Positions 11,082 through 20,673 are shown, counted from the stretch's first letter. The stretch: DNA of 64,000 nt from Colwellia demingiae (GCF_007954275.1 NZ_VOLT01000003.1:496001-560000), one strand, 5' to 3'. Numbers and translations: made by a program. Notes: a model not told the origin generated them from the letters alone.

Positions 11082-11173
11082 AACGTTCTAGCGGCGTTGC
11101 TTAATAATTTTTATGCAGTCACTTAGTGTACTAAGCTCCTTTATAAAAATGATTAAGCGCCTTGCTATAACGC
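11082..11173 (+). repeat. Stem-loop repeat copy D
   Basis: Just after prfC. The long imperfect palindrome has arms AACGTTCTAGC / GCTATAACGCT, then GCGGCGTTGCTTAAT / ATTAAGCGCCTTGC and ATTTTTAT / ATAAAAAT, with apex CTTAG-TGTA-CTAAG set between AGTCA and CTCC. The outer boxes (GCGTTG, GCGCCTTG) match unit E at 9.2 kb while the apex matches the TACTCA/CTCCGTG family, so it links the two groups. A role as prfC terminator is possible. Confidence 0.7.
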
Positions 11174-11295
11174 TATCTACTTAGCCAAACATGAGCAGAT
11201 ATAGATTGTTTTTGATGATTGCTTTAATAAAACATCAGACATAAACAACAATAAATTTCACTAACTGCGTAATAGCTTCTTTATCGCAGTTAGTT

Positions 11296-11364
11296 GGTTC
11301 AAGGTTAAAGAAATGACACGGAGCATGCACCACATGTGAGTATCATTGATGCCAAGATTGAGCC
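11296..11364 (-). repeat. Stem-loop repeat copy G in the argS leader
   Basis: Outer arms GGTTCAA (11296-11302) and TTGAGCC (11358-11364) pair with one wobble, and AAATGA pairs with TCATT. Read on the minus strand the centre is TACTCA, CATGT-GGT-GCATG, CTCCGTG. It covers the GTG at 11336 that could otherwise pass for an argS start, so that GTG is probably untranslated leader. Confidence 0.65.
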
Positions 11365-11392
11365 AAATAACAATGATAAAGAGTCTATTAAA

Positions 11393-13156
11393 ATGAATAT
11401 TAAAAATATATTAAGTGAAAAAGTCAGTGCCGCTATGGTTGCTGCCGGTTTACCTGAAGGCACCAACCCTGCAGTTAGCCTATCAAATCGTCCAAATTTT
11501 GGTGACTATCAAGCCAATGGTGTTATGGGCGCAGCGAAAAAACTAAAAACTAACCCACGTGAGTTAGCAACTAAGGTTGTTGCCGAGTTAGACCTAGACG
11601 GGATAGCAAGTAAAGTTGAATTAGCTGGCCCTGGTTTTATTAATATTCATTTAGATGAAAATTGGTTAGCCGCACAGCTAAACGAAGTAGCTAAAGATGA
11701 ATTCATTGGCGTAGCACAACGTAGTACTACCTCCGGTGAGATTAACGCTGATGATAAACAGCAAACAGTCGTTGTTGATTATTCAGCGCCTAACCTCGCT
11801 AAAGAAATGCATGTTGGTCATTTACGTTCGACCATCATTGGTGATGCTGTTGTACGCGCACTAGAGTTTCGTGGTGATAAAGTTATTCGTCAAAACCACA
11901 TGGGTGATTGGGGTACCCAATTTGGTATGTTAATCGCACATTTAAGCGATAAACTTGCTAGTGATGAAGTGGCTGAAACTGCCCTTGCCGATTTAGAAAA
12001 CTTTTACCGTGAAGCCAAAGTACGCTTTGACAACGAAGAAGGTTTTGCTGATAGAGCGCGCGCTGATGTAGTTAAACTGCAAAGTGGTGATGCTGCCTGT
12101 GCCAAGTTATGGCAACAATTTATTGATATTTCAATCACGCACAGTGAAGACATTTACGCTAAATTAAATGTGTCATTAAAACGTTCAGATATTATGGGCG
12201 AAAGTGCTTATAACGATGACTTATCAACAGTAATTGATGAACTAATGGCGAAAGAGATTGCCGAAGAGAGTCAAGGCGCTAAAGTTGTTTTCATTAATGA
12301 AATGGCTAACAAAGATGGTGAAGCGCCAGTATTCATCGTACAAAAATCGGGTGGCGGTTTCTTATATGCTACTACCGATTTATCTGCATGTCGCTACCGT
12401 AGCGGTAAGCTAGCTGCTGATCGCATCATTATATTCACTGATGCTCGTCAAGCATTACACTTTAAACAAGTTGAAATTGTTTCGCGCAAGGCTGGCTTCT
12501 TACCTGACAATGTTGCTTACCAACATTGTCCGTTTGGTATGATGATGGGTGATGATGGCAAGCCATTTAAAACCCGTACTGGCGGTACTATCAAGCTAGC
12601 AGAATTACTTGATGAATCCATCGTTCGTGCAGCAGCATTAATCAAAGAGAAAAACCCAGAGATTAGCGATACTGATTTAGCTGAAATTTCCAAGAAAGTA
12701 GGTATTGGCGCGGTTAAGTTTGCCGATTTATCAAAAAACCGTACCAGTGATTACATTTTCAACTGGAAAACGATGTTGAGCTTTGAAGGCGCTACTGCAC
12801 CTTATCTACAATACGCTTACTCACGTATTCAAAGCATTTTCTCTAAGGCAGGAGCTGTAGAGGATAACGCTGCTATCAACATTATTGAGCCACAAGAAAA
12901 AGCTTTAGCATTAAAGTTATTACAACTTGAAGATGTGGTTGATGCGGTAATTAGCGAATGTACGCCGAACTTGTTATGTAACTACCTTTATGAATTAGCC
13001 AGCCTTTACATGAGTTTTTATGAAGCCTGCCCTATTCTTAAAGAAGGCATTAGCGAAGAAGTTAAAGCCTCACGTTTAGCCTTATGTAGAGTTGTTGCAG
13101 ATACCTTAAAACAGGGTTTAGATATATTAGGCATTGAAGTAATGGATCGCATGTAA
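11393..13156 (+). CDS. argS: Arginyl-tRNA synthetase
   Basis: A class I synthetase charging tRNA-Arg. Started at ATG 11393 it has 587 residues (E. coli 577) and begins MNIKNILSEKVSAAM, matching E. coli. An in-frame GTG at 11336 would add 19 unrelated residues and lies inside a stem-loop repeat. Seen: N-terminal Add1 domain with FGDYQANG, the class I signature HVGHLRSTIIGDA, DWGTQFGML, then KNRTSDYIFNW and the C-terminal anticodon-binding helices ending GIEVMDRM. AAAGAG lies before the start. Confidence 0.97.
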   Translation: MNIKNILSEKVSAAMVAAGLPEGTNPAVSLSNRPNFGDYQANGVMGAAKKLKTNPRELATKVVAELDLDGIASKVELAGPGFINIHLDENWLAAQLNEVAKDEFIGVAQRSTTSGEINADDKQQTVVVDYSAPNLAKEMHVGHLRSTIIGDAVVRALEFRGDKVIRQNHMGDWGTQFGMLIAHLSDKLASDEVAETALADLENFYREAKVRFDNEEGFADRARADVVKLQSGDAACAKLWQQFIDISITHSEDIYAKLNVSLKRSDIMGESAYNDDLSTVIDELMAKEIAEESQGAKVVFINEMANKDGEAPVFIVQKSGGGFLYATTDLSACRYRSGKLAADRIIIFTDARQALHFKQVEIVSRKAGFLPDNVAYQHCPFGMMMGDDGKPFKTRTGGTIKLAELLDESIVRAAALIKEKNPEISDTDLAEISKKVGIGAVKFADLSKNRTSDYIFNWKTMLSFEGATAPYLQYAYSRIQSIFSKAGAVEDNAAINIIEPQEKALALKLLQLEDVVDAVISECTPNLLCNYLYELASLYMSFYEACPILKEGISEEVKASRLALCRVVADTLKQGLDILGIEVMDRM

Positions 13157-13164
13157 TTTAGTCC

Positions 13165-13244
13165 TGCTTAGCGTAATTGATGCGTCAAAAGTACTCACTG
13201 ACTACCGTCAGCTCCGTGCTTTTTTCTTTCACTTACGCTAACTA
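13165..13244 (+). repeat. Stem-loop repeat copy B (TACTCA/CTCCGTG family)
   Basis: Nine bases after the argS stop. Outer arms TTAGCGTAA (13168-13176) and TTACGCTAA (13233-13241) are exact complements; AAAAG pairs with CTTTT. The centre reads TACTCA, CTGAC-TACC-GTCAG, CTCCGTG. The T-rich stretch in the descending arm could let it double as the argS terminator on the plus strand. Confidence 0.75.
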
Positions 13245-13348
13245 GATATAAATTAAGATTATTATAAATATTTTTACCATAACTATCTTCGTCATACTCA
13301 ATGTAAACGTTCATATTTAAAACTCAATAATAAATAATCAAGGAGGCA

Positions 13349-14266
13349 ATGATGCAGTTTACCGATAGCCATTGCCACCTTGATGATATTGCCTTTAGTG
13401 AGCAACTGCCTGCGTTATTAAGCCAATGTCAGCAACTTGCCATTAACCGTATAATTGTTCCTTCTATATCGCCTGATAACTTTACTCAAGTACTAAGTCT
13501 AGCCAAACGTTACTCTGGTAATCTTACCGGGCCCCTAAAAGATAATCCTATTAAGATTTATCCTTGTTTAGGTATTCATCCATGGTTTTTACAAAAACTC
13601 AATGACTCTCACCTAGAGCAATTAAACGATGCTGTTATTAAAGCGCGAGATAAAATAATCGCCATTGGTGAAATTGGTATTGATGGTGCTATTGCTAAAA
13701 ATGCAGCAGCTCATGGGCAAACACCTGAGGATAATTTACATCATCAGCAACATTTTTTTGATTATCAGCTCAACTTAGCTAAACAACAAGACTTACCGGT
13801 AATAGTCCATCACAGACAATCTCACGATAAAATAATGCCGTTCCTGAAAAGATATCAATTAGAAAGAAAAGGTATTATTCATGGGTTTTCTGGAAGTTAT
13901 CAACAAGCTAAGGGTTATATTGATTTAGGCTTTAAACTCGGCGTAGGTAGTACTATCACTTATTCTCGTGCTAAAAAAACTATAAATACCCTCAAGCGCT
14001 TGCCCTTAGAAAGTTTAGTCTTAGAAACTGATGCGCCATCAATGCCGTTAAGTCGAGAAGTGACAGCTAAAGATGTACTGACGAGTAACCAAGGTACGGA
14101 ACAAGAAAATATTGATGAGATAGCGAGCTCTCCTGCTAATTCCCCAGCTAATTCTCCAATAAATCTAATCAAGATTTTTGAAGTATTATCGTCCATACGC
14201 CCAGAAAGCTTAGAGGAAATAGCAAATCAGCTTGAACATAACATTGAGCAGATATTTTTCATTTAA
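13349..14266 (+). CDS. TatD-family metal-dependent deoxyribonuclease
   Basis: A TIM-barrel hydrolase of the TatD/YjjV group; members are 3'-5' exonucleases or related metal hydrolases. 305 residues, against 260-265 for most members. Metal ligands visible: DSHCHLDD near the N-terminus, GEIGID, HHR, HGFSG and ETDAP. The extra length comes from a Ser/Asn/Pro-rich insert with the repeat SPANSPANSP near residue 265 and a loop after GIDG. Strong AGGAGG site before the ATG pair at 13349/13352. Probably YjjV-like from its nearness to serB and radA, as in E. coli. Confidence 0.9.
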   Translation: MMQFTDSHCHLDDIAFSEQLPALLSQCQQLAINRIIVPSISPDNFTQVLSLAKRYSGNLTGPLKDNPIKIYPCLGIHPWFLQKLNDSHLEQLNDAVIKARDKIIAIGEIGIDGAIAKNAAAHGQTPEDNLHHQQHFFDYQLNLAKQQDLPVIVHHRQSHDKIMPFLKRYQLERKGIIHGFSGSYQQAKGYIDLGFKLGVGSTITYSRAKKTINTLKRLPLESLVLETDAPSMPLSREVTAKDVLTSNQGTEQENIDEIASSPANSPANSPINLIKIFEVLSSIRPESLEEIANQLEHNIEQIFFI

Positions 14267-14276
14267 ATGATATGAA

Positions 14277-14969
14277 TTAGACTTTTTTAGCCTCAGAATC
14301 TAAACGATATCCGCGCCTGCTAAAACGATTTAAGCCACGAGTCAGTAAAAAACCAACCACTCCAGCTATTAGCAACATTAAGCGTTGTAAAGACTGTTGC
14401 TCTGCATCCGCTTTAGCTAAAATATCAGTTAAATAAGATTGCTCAATAGTAAATCGAAGATAACCATGTAGATTGTAACTCGTTGAGTCGGTATGGCGTA
14501 TTTCTTCAACAAAAGGCGTTAAGGTATCTGTTACATTACGTTGATGGGGAGAAATACCGTAAAGATCGTTAATACTTTTTTCAGTAGTCTGAGCGAGTTC
14601 ATTACCCTGTTTATCTTTTTCCACCGAAGCACTCGATACTACTAATAGTCCTGTAGCATCATATAAATGTGCTTGTTTAACAAAGTTTACTTTTGTTAAA
14701 CCATCAAGATAACCTTGTAAAAATGCACTTTGGTCTACTTTACTCTCGTGTGATTGCTCAAGAATAACCGCAACCCCCGCAATCGCCTGTTGAAGTTGCT
14801 GCTTAGCAATATAATTAAAGTGCGCCGTTAAGTTATCAGTATTTCTCTCACCGGTAGACTGCCAGAGACTCATCAGTACTATGATAAGCAAAATTGCACT
14901 AGCTAATTGCAGGATTTTATTATAAATCGAGGATAATTTAGGGTATAAAGGCTGTTCGGCTTGCTTCAT
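14277..14969 (-). CDS. AhpA/YtjB (Smp) family inner-membrane protein
   Basis: A 230-residue protein with two membrane segments (about 17-40 and 195-212) around a periplasmic domain, and a short basic tail RGLNRFSRRGYRLDSEAKK. Layout and motifs (HLYDATGLLVVSS, GYLRFTIE, LRLMLLIAGVVGFLLTR) match E. coli YtjB/Smp, whose role is unclear; related proteins are named for an effect on haemolysin expression. It is divergent from serB with a 103-base gap, the same arrangement as in E. coli. Confidence 0.85.
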   Translation of the reverse strand: MKQAEQPLYPKLSSIYNKILQLASAILLIIVLMSLWQSTGERNTDNLTAHFNYIAKQQLQQAIAGVAVILEQSHESKVDQSAFLQGYLDGLTKVNFVKQAHLYDATGLLVVSSASVEKDKQGNELAQTTEKSINDLYGISPHQRNVTDTLTPFVEEIRHTDSTSYNLHGYLRFTIEQSYLTDILAKADAEQQSLQRLMLLIAGVVGFLLTRGLNRFSRRGYRLDSEAKKV

Positions 14970-15072
14970 AAGAACACTGGTGACTATTTTAGCGCAACGA
15001 TAGTGCCACTATAGTTAGATAGTTAACTGATGTGAAGTTTATTATTTTTATAACATACCCAAGAGAATTAAC

Positions 15073-16083
15073 GTGTCTTTCATTACCACTATATTACCCC
15101 TATCGCTTGAACAGTATTTAGCCAATAATTTACAAGATAAACAATTACCTATCGCCTTTAGCTTATCTGAACAGGCGCTTACTTTAGCTGACGGTACCTT
15201 ACGTGAACCTACAACTGAAGAGCAAATCGAGCTGGTTGTATTCCAAGAACTTCCCCTGTCGCAATTACTAGCATTGCAAAACTATGCTCAGCTTAGCATC
15301 ATAACGCTCACCACAATTAATCACCGTAATAATCAAACTAGTTGTCGATTTCAGGTGAGCTGTTCTGATTTTATCAAAACGCGTAAAGCAGTAGCTGATT
15401 TTGCTTTAGCGAATAAAATTGAAGCCGCCTTATTAACACAGGTACCTAAATTAGAAGTACCTGGATTATTAGTGATGGATATGGACTCAACCACGATAGA
15501 AATTGAGTGTATTGATGAAATAGCTAAGCTAGCAGGCGTTGGTGAAGAAGTAGCTGAAGTAACAGAACGCGCAATGTTGGGTGAACTCGATTTTGCACAA
15601 AGTCTGCATCAACGAGTAGCAACATTAGCAGAGTCACCGGAAAGTATATTAAGTGATGTAGCAAAAAACATCCCATTAATGGCTGGATTAAAACCATTAA
15701 TTGTTGAACTTAAAAAGCACAATTGGCGCATTGCGATTGCTTCGGGTGGTTTTACTTATTTTGCCGATCATCTAAAAGAAACCTTAAACTTAGATGCTGC
15801 TTTTGCCAATACTCTTGAAATTATTGATGGCAAACTCACCGGTAAGGTTTTGGGTAATGTGGTTGATGCGCAAGTAAAAGCGGATTCTTTAGCTATTTTA
15901 AGTAAAGAGTATCAAATACCAGATAAACAAACCGTTGCGATGGGCGATGGTGCCAATGATTTAGTCATGATGGCCGCGGCAAGCTTTGGTGTTGCTTTTC
16001 ATGCTAAACCTATTGTATTAGCTCAAGCTGATATCAGCATAAACGAGCAAGGCTTAGATTGCTTGTTACACTGGTTAGCGTAA
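15073..16083 (+). CDS. serB: Phosphoserine phosphatase
   Basis: Last step of serine synthesis, phosphoserine to serine. HAD-type hydrolase of 336 residues (E. coli 322) with an ACT-like N-terminal domain to about residue 110. Catalytic motif MDMDSTTIE holds nucleophile D136 and acid D138, then ECIDEIA, motif II IASGGFTYF and motif IV MGDGANDLVMM. It starts at GTG 15073 with AGAG upstream. It is flanked by smp and radA as in E. coli, but with a PilZ gene inserted before radA. Confidence 0.97.
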   Translation: MSFITTILPLSLEQYLANNLQDKQLPIAFSLSEQALTLADGTLREPTTEEQIELVVFQELPLSQLLALQNYAQLSIITLTTINHRNNQTSCRFQVSCSDFIKTRKAVADFALANKIEAALLTQVPKLEVPGLLVMDMDSTTIEIECIDEIAKLAGVGEEVAEVTERAMLGELDFAQSLHQRVATLAESPESILSDVAKNIPLMAGLKPLIVELKKHNWRIAIASGGFTYFADHLKETLNLDAAFANTLEIIDGKLTGKVLGNVVDAQVKADSLAILSKEYQIPDKQTVAMGDGANDLVMMAAASFGVAFHAKPIVLAQADISINEQGLDCLLHWLA

Positions 16084-16120
16084 TACTAGCTAACGAAATA
16101 CTAGCTAACAAAATACTGCT
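16083..16120 (+). repeat. Short tandem repeat after serB
   Basis: AATACTAGCTAACGA is followed at once by AATACTAGCTAACAA and then AATACTGCTTAGT, i.e. about 2.5 units of 15 bases beginning at the serB stop codon. This is probably simple slippage. Confidence 0.6.
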
Positions 16121-16172
16121 TAGTAGCTGTTGTCATGTCACTTAAAATATTAGAAACATGAACCCAATCACT

Positions 16173-16192
16173 ACCCGTGTTATTTCACGGGT
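16173..16192. terminator. Hairpin between convergent serB and the PilZ gene
   Basis: A perfect 7-bp stem ACCCGTG/CACGGGT with loop TTATTT lies between the two converging genes. No T-run follows on either strand, so a terminator role is uncertain. Confidence 0.35.
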
Positions 16193-16286
16193 GTAAGTTC
16201 AAACATAGTAGAGTAAAGCGGGTAAATAAATAGCATCAAACATAGTGTTTTTATTGTATTTTTAACCGCAACTAAGAGCAATAATA

Positions 16287-18755
16287 TTATTGATTCAGCT
16301 CATATCTCAGTAATGTTTCTTGTGTGACATCAATTAGCTGAACTAACCCCGCAACACTATAGATATCTTGCTCAAGTTGTTTACCACGATGTATGGCATA
16401 AGAGCCGATATACGCCAGCTCTGGGTTTAAATGTTCCATATGAGCTTCATCACTACGCGATAATTTCAATTGCAGGCTGTAAAAGTCACCTTGTTTCAAA
16501 GCGTTTTTAATAAAAAAGTTTCTCATCTGTGGCGTATTAAGCTCACTCACTTGCTTTATTGTTACCGATTTTTCTATGTCTGTAATACTTGCATCGATAG
16601 CAATATAGATGAGTTCACTAACGGCTGTATCACTCGCCACTAGTTTTTTCATATGTTGATCGATTAAATTACTGACCTGCAAATTCCCTAACAGAGGGTA
16701 TAAATTATAATAACCATGGCGATCACTTAATCGTAACATCGCTGATAATAGATTTTTATGGCTTTGATAACCGTGCGTCCCTACTACTAAGTTTTCTACT
16801 TTATAGCGACTACCACTTGATTGCACCATCGCAGTAGGTATTTCCATATTCACCGCATACAAAGTTCTTAGTGCACCTGATAAACCAGGTGTTAGCATGG
16901 CATACTCATCAGGGGTTAATTTATTTTTGTTCTTATCAATTAATAATTTAAAAAATGATCGTCCTATATGTTGATGCTCTTTAACGGACACACGCAGGTT
17001 GACCACCTTTTTATCTTTACTGATCCTCATGATCTTATAAGGTAACTGCTTTAGATCAAAAGCTGAGGTTATTTTCTGTAATTTTGGAAAGCTTAAATGA
17101 ACGATATCGCCCTTTGATAACACAGCGGGGTTTTCTAAGTCCACTTTTAGCCCTGAAACAGAAAAATCTGCCGACAATCCAGACCAATTTGAAGCTTCGG
17201 ACTCAATGCTAACGGGAGTTTGGTATTTAAAGCGAACTTCTTGACGTTGATGTCCATAACTTAAGGTTATTTCATCGACACGGCTTTCTTTATCATTATG
17301 CTTTTGACGTAAACTTTTAAGTCGCTCAAGATCGATACCCTCATAGCCTAGCGCTTGATAATCACTAAAATCACTAGTACCTGTAACATCAGTTGCAGTC
17401 ACTGCATAGGGCAAATGTGCAAGAATATCATTCACTTCATCAGTTAGCGGGGGATTTAAATAATTTTGCTGCTTAGTAAGAGCAGTAGATAAAGTAAAAG
17501 GCGAATAAGCTTGTTCCGCATCTATCGTCAGCGATTTTAACGCTGTGATAGCAAAGCTACTTTTACTGGCTGCAAAAGCTAAGAACTGCATAAAAAAAGC
17601 ATTATCACCTTTAAGTTGCTCTTCATCTACCGTATAGAAAAACTTGTCACCTTTATGTTGATGAATAAAGCTAAAGACTAATAAACCTTTACCTTGTTGT
17701 TGCAAAACATTTAAACGCGCTAGTCGTTCAGCATTAATAAGGTAATGCAGTGCTGAGCGTTTTTTTTCATCGTGCCAATATTGATATAACTTTTGATTGT
17801 TCTTGGTAGTTAGCGCATAGCGAGGTGAAATTTTGTTCATATCCCCTTTGGCACTATGCATAAATATAATCAATTCATTTAATTTAACTAGTGCATATTG
17901 TTCAAGGCTTCTCGTCTGTAATGCCGCTAGACTGTTATCTAAGTTAATTTTATAACGGCGTTTATTTCCTTGAATATAACCCACTAAGAATCGTTCAAAG
18001 CTATCATTTTCAGGAATATCTACACGCAGACAACCTATAAGTTGAGTCCCTGAGTCGCGTAAGACATTTTTAACTTCAAAATAAAACGAATCATCTTTAC
18101 TAAATTGAAACTCTTGCTCTAAACCAGTAAAGGCGATGCTTAATTGATCACCTTTAAATAAAGAAATATCATTAATCAGTTTAAACTTGATCCCCTTAAC
18201 ACTCAGATCAATACTGGTTGTCACTAACTGTTGCTTATTCAGTACGGTTAAGGTGATAGGAATAGCAAAGTTCATTCGCTCTTCAGCACGGTTGGGATAG
18301 TTTGCTAAGAAATTTAGTTTCGCTGGGTATTGGAGCTTTTCTGTTCCTGATTTATTATTGTTCTTAATACTCTCAACGACGCTAGGGGTAACCTTTTCAT
18401 TTTGATAAATATTACGAAAACTATTTTTAGCATTTTTAACCGATTCGTACACGCCAAAAGTATAACTACCATATGCCGCCACATTTTCTTTGAAAGTGGC
18501 AATAGCAACATCGTCCAAAAAGTGGGTTTGACCTTGAAAGTCAAATAACTGACATTCACCATTAACCAAGCCACGTAAATCAATGGAACGCGCACAACCA
18601 CCCGCTAAGCGTTTTAATTCCATTTTTAACAAAAATTTTTCAGTTTTATTAAGGTGCTCAGTTACAGTACTATAACTAGCTTCAAAACTATTTTTGTTTA
18701 CCTCACCACGAAAATTGGCAATGATTTTATGATGTTTACTGAAATCTTTATCCAT
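16287..18755 (-). CDS. Large protein with two PilZ domains
   Basis: PilZ domains bind cyclic di-GMP through an RxxxR turn and a later D/NxSxxG. This 822-residue protein has two complete copies: R156-R160 (RAEER) with D183-G188 (DLSVKG), and R504-R508 (RQEVR) with D530-G534 (DFSVSG). No signal peptide or clear membrane segment is seen, and the linkers match no enzyme I know. It is divergent from radA and convergent with serB. A c-di-GMP receptor is likely; its output, perhaps motility or surface growth, is unknown. Confidence 0.85.
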   Translation of the reverse strand: MDKDFSKHHKIIANFRGEVNKNSFEASYSTVTEHLNKTEKFLLKMELKRLAGGCARSIDLRGLVNGECQLFDFQGQTHFLDDVAIATFKENVAAYGSYTFGVYESVKNAKNSFRNIYQNEKVTPSVVESIKNNNKSGTEKLQYPAKLNFLANYPNRAEERMNFAIPITLTVLNKQQLVTTSIDLSVKGIKFKLINDISLFKGDQLSIAFTGLEQEFQFSKDDSFYFEVKNVLRDSGTQLIGCLRVDIPENDSFERFLVGYIQGNKRRYKINLDNSLAALQTRSLEQYALVKLNELIIFMHSAKGDMNKISPRYALTTKNNQKLYQYWHDEKKRSALHYLINAERLARLNVLQQQGKGLLVFSFIHQHKGDKFFYTVDEEQLKGDNAFFMQFLAFAASKSSFAITALKSLTIDAEQAYSPFTLSTALTKQQNYLNPPLTDEVNDILAHLPYAVTATDVTGTSDFSDYQALGYEGIDLERLKSLRQKHNDKESRVDEITLSYGHQRQEVRFKYQTPVSIESEASNWSGLSADFSVSGLKVDLENPAVLSKGDIVHLSFPKLQKITSAFDLKQLPYKIMRISKDKKVVNLRVSVKEHQHIGRSFFKLLIDKNKNKLTPDEYAMLTPGLSGALRTLYAVNMEIPTAMVQSSGSRYKVENLVVGTHGYQSHKNLLSAMLRLSDRHGYYNLYPLLGNLQVSNLIDQHMKKLVASDTAVSELIYIAIDASITDIEKSVTIKQVSELNTPQMRNFFIKNALKQGDFYSLQLKLSRSDEAHMEHLNPELAYIGSYAIHRGKQLEQDIYSVAGLVQLIDVTQETLLRYELNQ

Positions 18756-19050
18756 AGTTTTATTATTAACTTCTGCTTTACTATATGTTTTAACACTAAA
18801 TTACAGCGTCGCTGTTAGGTTAGAATTTTTATCATTACTTTTAACTTAGACAAAAAAATCAAAATCATTATAATCTAACCGACTTTATCATTAAAAACTA
18901 AGCAATTTCTATGCCTCTCAATGATGGAGATCAAACAAAACCATTCATTTTTATAAATTGGTTTTTATTGGTAGTGTAAATTAACATAATATTGTTCAAT
19001 GACAGACGCTTATTACCGTCATGTTATCGTTTAAAGGGTGGTAAATCTAG

Positions 19051-20439
19051 ATGGTAAAAGCAGCAAAAATCGAATTTGTATGCACCGATTGCGGTATGAA
19101 TCATACCCGTTGGCAAGGACAGTGCCGTTGCGGAGCATGGAATACCCTGGTAGAAATGAAAATACCAAAAGCAACAAGTAAGAATACAGCTACTCGAACA
19201 ACAAGTACCGGCGGTTATGCAGGCTTAACGGGTGGCGGCTCTAAAAAGATAAACGAAATAGAATCCATTGATGCAGAAAAAAGATCAACAGGTATCGGCG
19301 AGCTTGATCGTGTTTTATGCGGTGGAGTGACAACGGGATCGGTAAATATTATTTCTGGCGATCCAGGCGCAGGTAAAACTACCCTACTCTCCGATCTTGT
19401 CGCTCGCATGTCAAAAACTCACGCTTCACTTTATTGTACCGCTGAAGAATCACTTTCTCAGTTCAAAAACCGTGTACACAGATTAAAGTTAGATTATGAC
19501 GAAGATAACCTTTATCTATTGGCAGAAACAAGTGTTGAAGCCATCATTGATGAATTGGATAAAAACAAAATTAAGTTTGCGGTAATTGACTCTATCCAAG
19601 CAGTAGTAACTGAAAATGCTAATGGCAGTCCGGGCTCTCCTTCACAAGTAAAAAGTAGTGCGCAATCACTTACCCAGTACTGCAAGCAAAACAATGTCAC
19701 CATGTTTATTATTGCCCATGTAAATAAAAATAATGAAATTGCCGGCCCACAAACGCTAGTACACATCGTAGATGCCCTGTTGCATATTGACACTAATGAC
19801 GGTCAAATTCGTACACTTAGAGCGAACAAAAACCGTTTTGGTGACATCGACACCGTCGGCATTTTCAAAATGTGTGAACGCGGCATGCTCAGTGTTGATA
19901 ACCCGAGTGAAATATTTTTATCTGGCTCTAGCACCGAATCTCCCGGTTCAACAATCACCTGTATTCGCAAAGGTAACCGAAACCTGCTGTTAGAAATTCA
20001 ATGCTTAACAACTGAAACAGAGGCAGAGTTTCCACAACGTGTTTGTGTTGGTTTGAACATGAACAGAATTAAAATGTTAACGGGGATATTACGCAAACAC
20101 ACCAAAACAAAGATATTTCACGATACTTTCTTTAATATTGTCGGCGGTTTGAAAATTGATGAGTCTGAAACCTGTATCGATTTAGCCTTGGTCACTGCGC
20201 TGTTAAGCAGCCTTAATGACTTTGTTATTCCACGTAATACCTGCATTATGGGTGAATTAAGCCTAAACGGCGATGTGAGACCAATAGACAGCGGCGTACC
20301 TCGCGTTAAAGAAGCTGCGCAGCATGGCTTTACCGAAATATTTATTCCTTATCGTAATTATCACAAATCAATGGAGGGTTTAGGCGCTAACATCAAAGCA
20401 GTAAAAACCATTCATGAGCTAATTGAGTTGATAAAATAA
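19051..20439 (+). CDS. radA: DNA repair protein RadA (divergent)
   Basis: A RecA-like motor that drives branch migration in recombination. 462 residues, as in the family. Order: N-terminal zinc motif, Walker A GDPGAGKTT at 103-111, Walker B FAVIDSIQ, the RadA signature KNRFG, and a Lon-like C-terminal domain (VGGLKIDESE, GELSLNGDVRPI). Odd points: the zinc motif reads CTDCG...GQCRCGAW, so the second pair is CxC where RadA normally has CxxC. TAEES replaces the usual SGEES/TGEES, and many common positions differ. The locus beside serB argues it is the true RadA of this organism. Confidence 0.92.
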   Translation: MVKAAKIEFVCTDCGMNHTRWQGQCRCGAWNTLVEMKIPKATSKNTATRTTSTGGYAGLTGGGSKKINEIESIDAEKRSTGIGELDRVLCGGVTTGSVNIISGDPGAGKTTLLSDLVARMSKTHASLYCTAEESLSQFKNRVHRLKLDYDEDNLYLLAETSVEAIIDELDKNKIKFAVIDSIQAVVTENANGSPGSPSQVKSSAQSLTQYCKQNNVTMFIIAHVNKNNEIAGPQTLVHIVDALLHIDTNDGQIRTLRANKNRFGDIDTVGIFKMCERGMLSVDNPSEIFLSGSSTESPGSTITCIRKGNRNLLLEIQCLTTETEAEFPQRVCVGLNMNRIKMLTGILRKHTKTKIFHDTFFNIVGGLKIDESETCIDLALVTALLSSLNDFVIPRNTCIMGELSLNGDVRPIDSGVPRVKEAAQHGFTEIFIPYRNYHKSMEGLGANIKAVKTIHELIELIK

Positions 20440-20556
20440 TCGCCTAAATGCCTAATAACTTGCAGGCTCTATAAATAACTGGTTGCCATTATTGTTTACA
20501 CTAAGACCCGTTTTAAGAACAATATCCCTTTAAAAAATGGGTCATTTATTAGCACT

Positions 20557-20585
20557 ACGCTAGTTTAATATACTAGCGTTTGTTA
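20557..20585 (+). terminator. Hairpin after radA
   Basis: Perfect 8-bp stem ACGCTAGT/ACTAGCGT with a 7-base loop, followed by TTGTT. It lies about 120 bases past the radA stop; a GACCC/GGGTC pair sits just before it. It is a weak terminator candidate. Confidence 0.4.
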
Positions 20586-20673
20586 AAGTGCTCGAGCTAA
20601 AATATTGGCATGGACGTCATAGGCACAACGCATAAAAATACTTATTTCCACAACCTAATAAGATAACTTTCCT

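Noticed and set aside
11336..11392. GTG 11336 as the start of argS
   Set aside because: The extra 19 residues do not resemble ArgS and the codon lies within a paired repeat; ATG 11393 gives the normal N-terminus.
16083..16120. The serB tandem repeat as a regulatory iteron
   Set aside because: Only about 2.5 units in an intergenic end region with no origin or replication gene near; simple slippage is enough.
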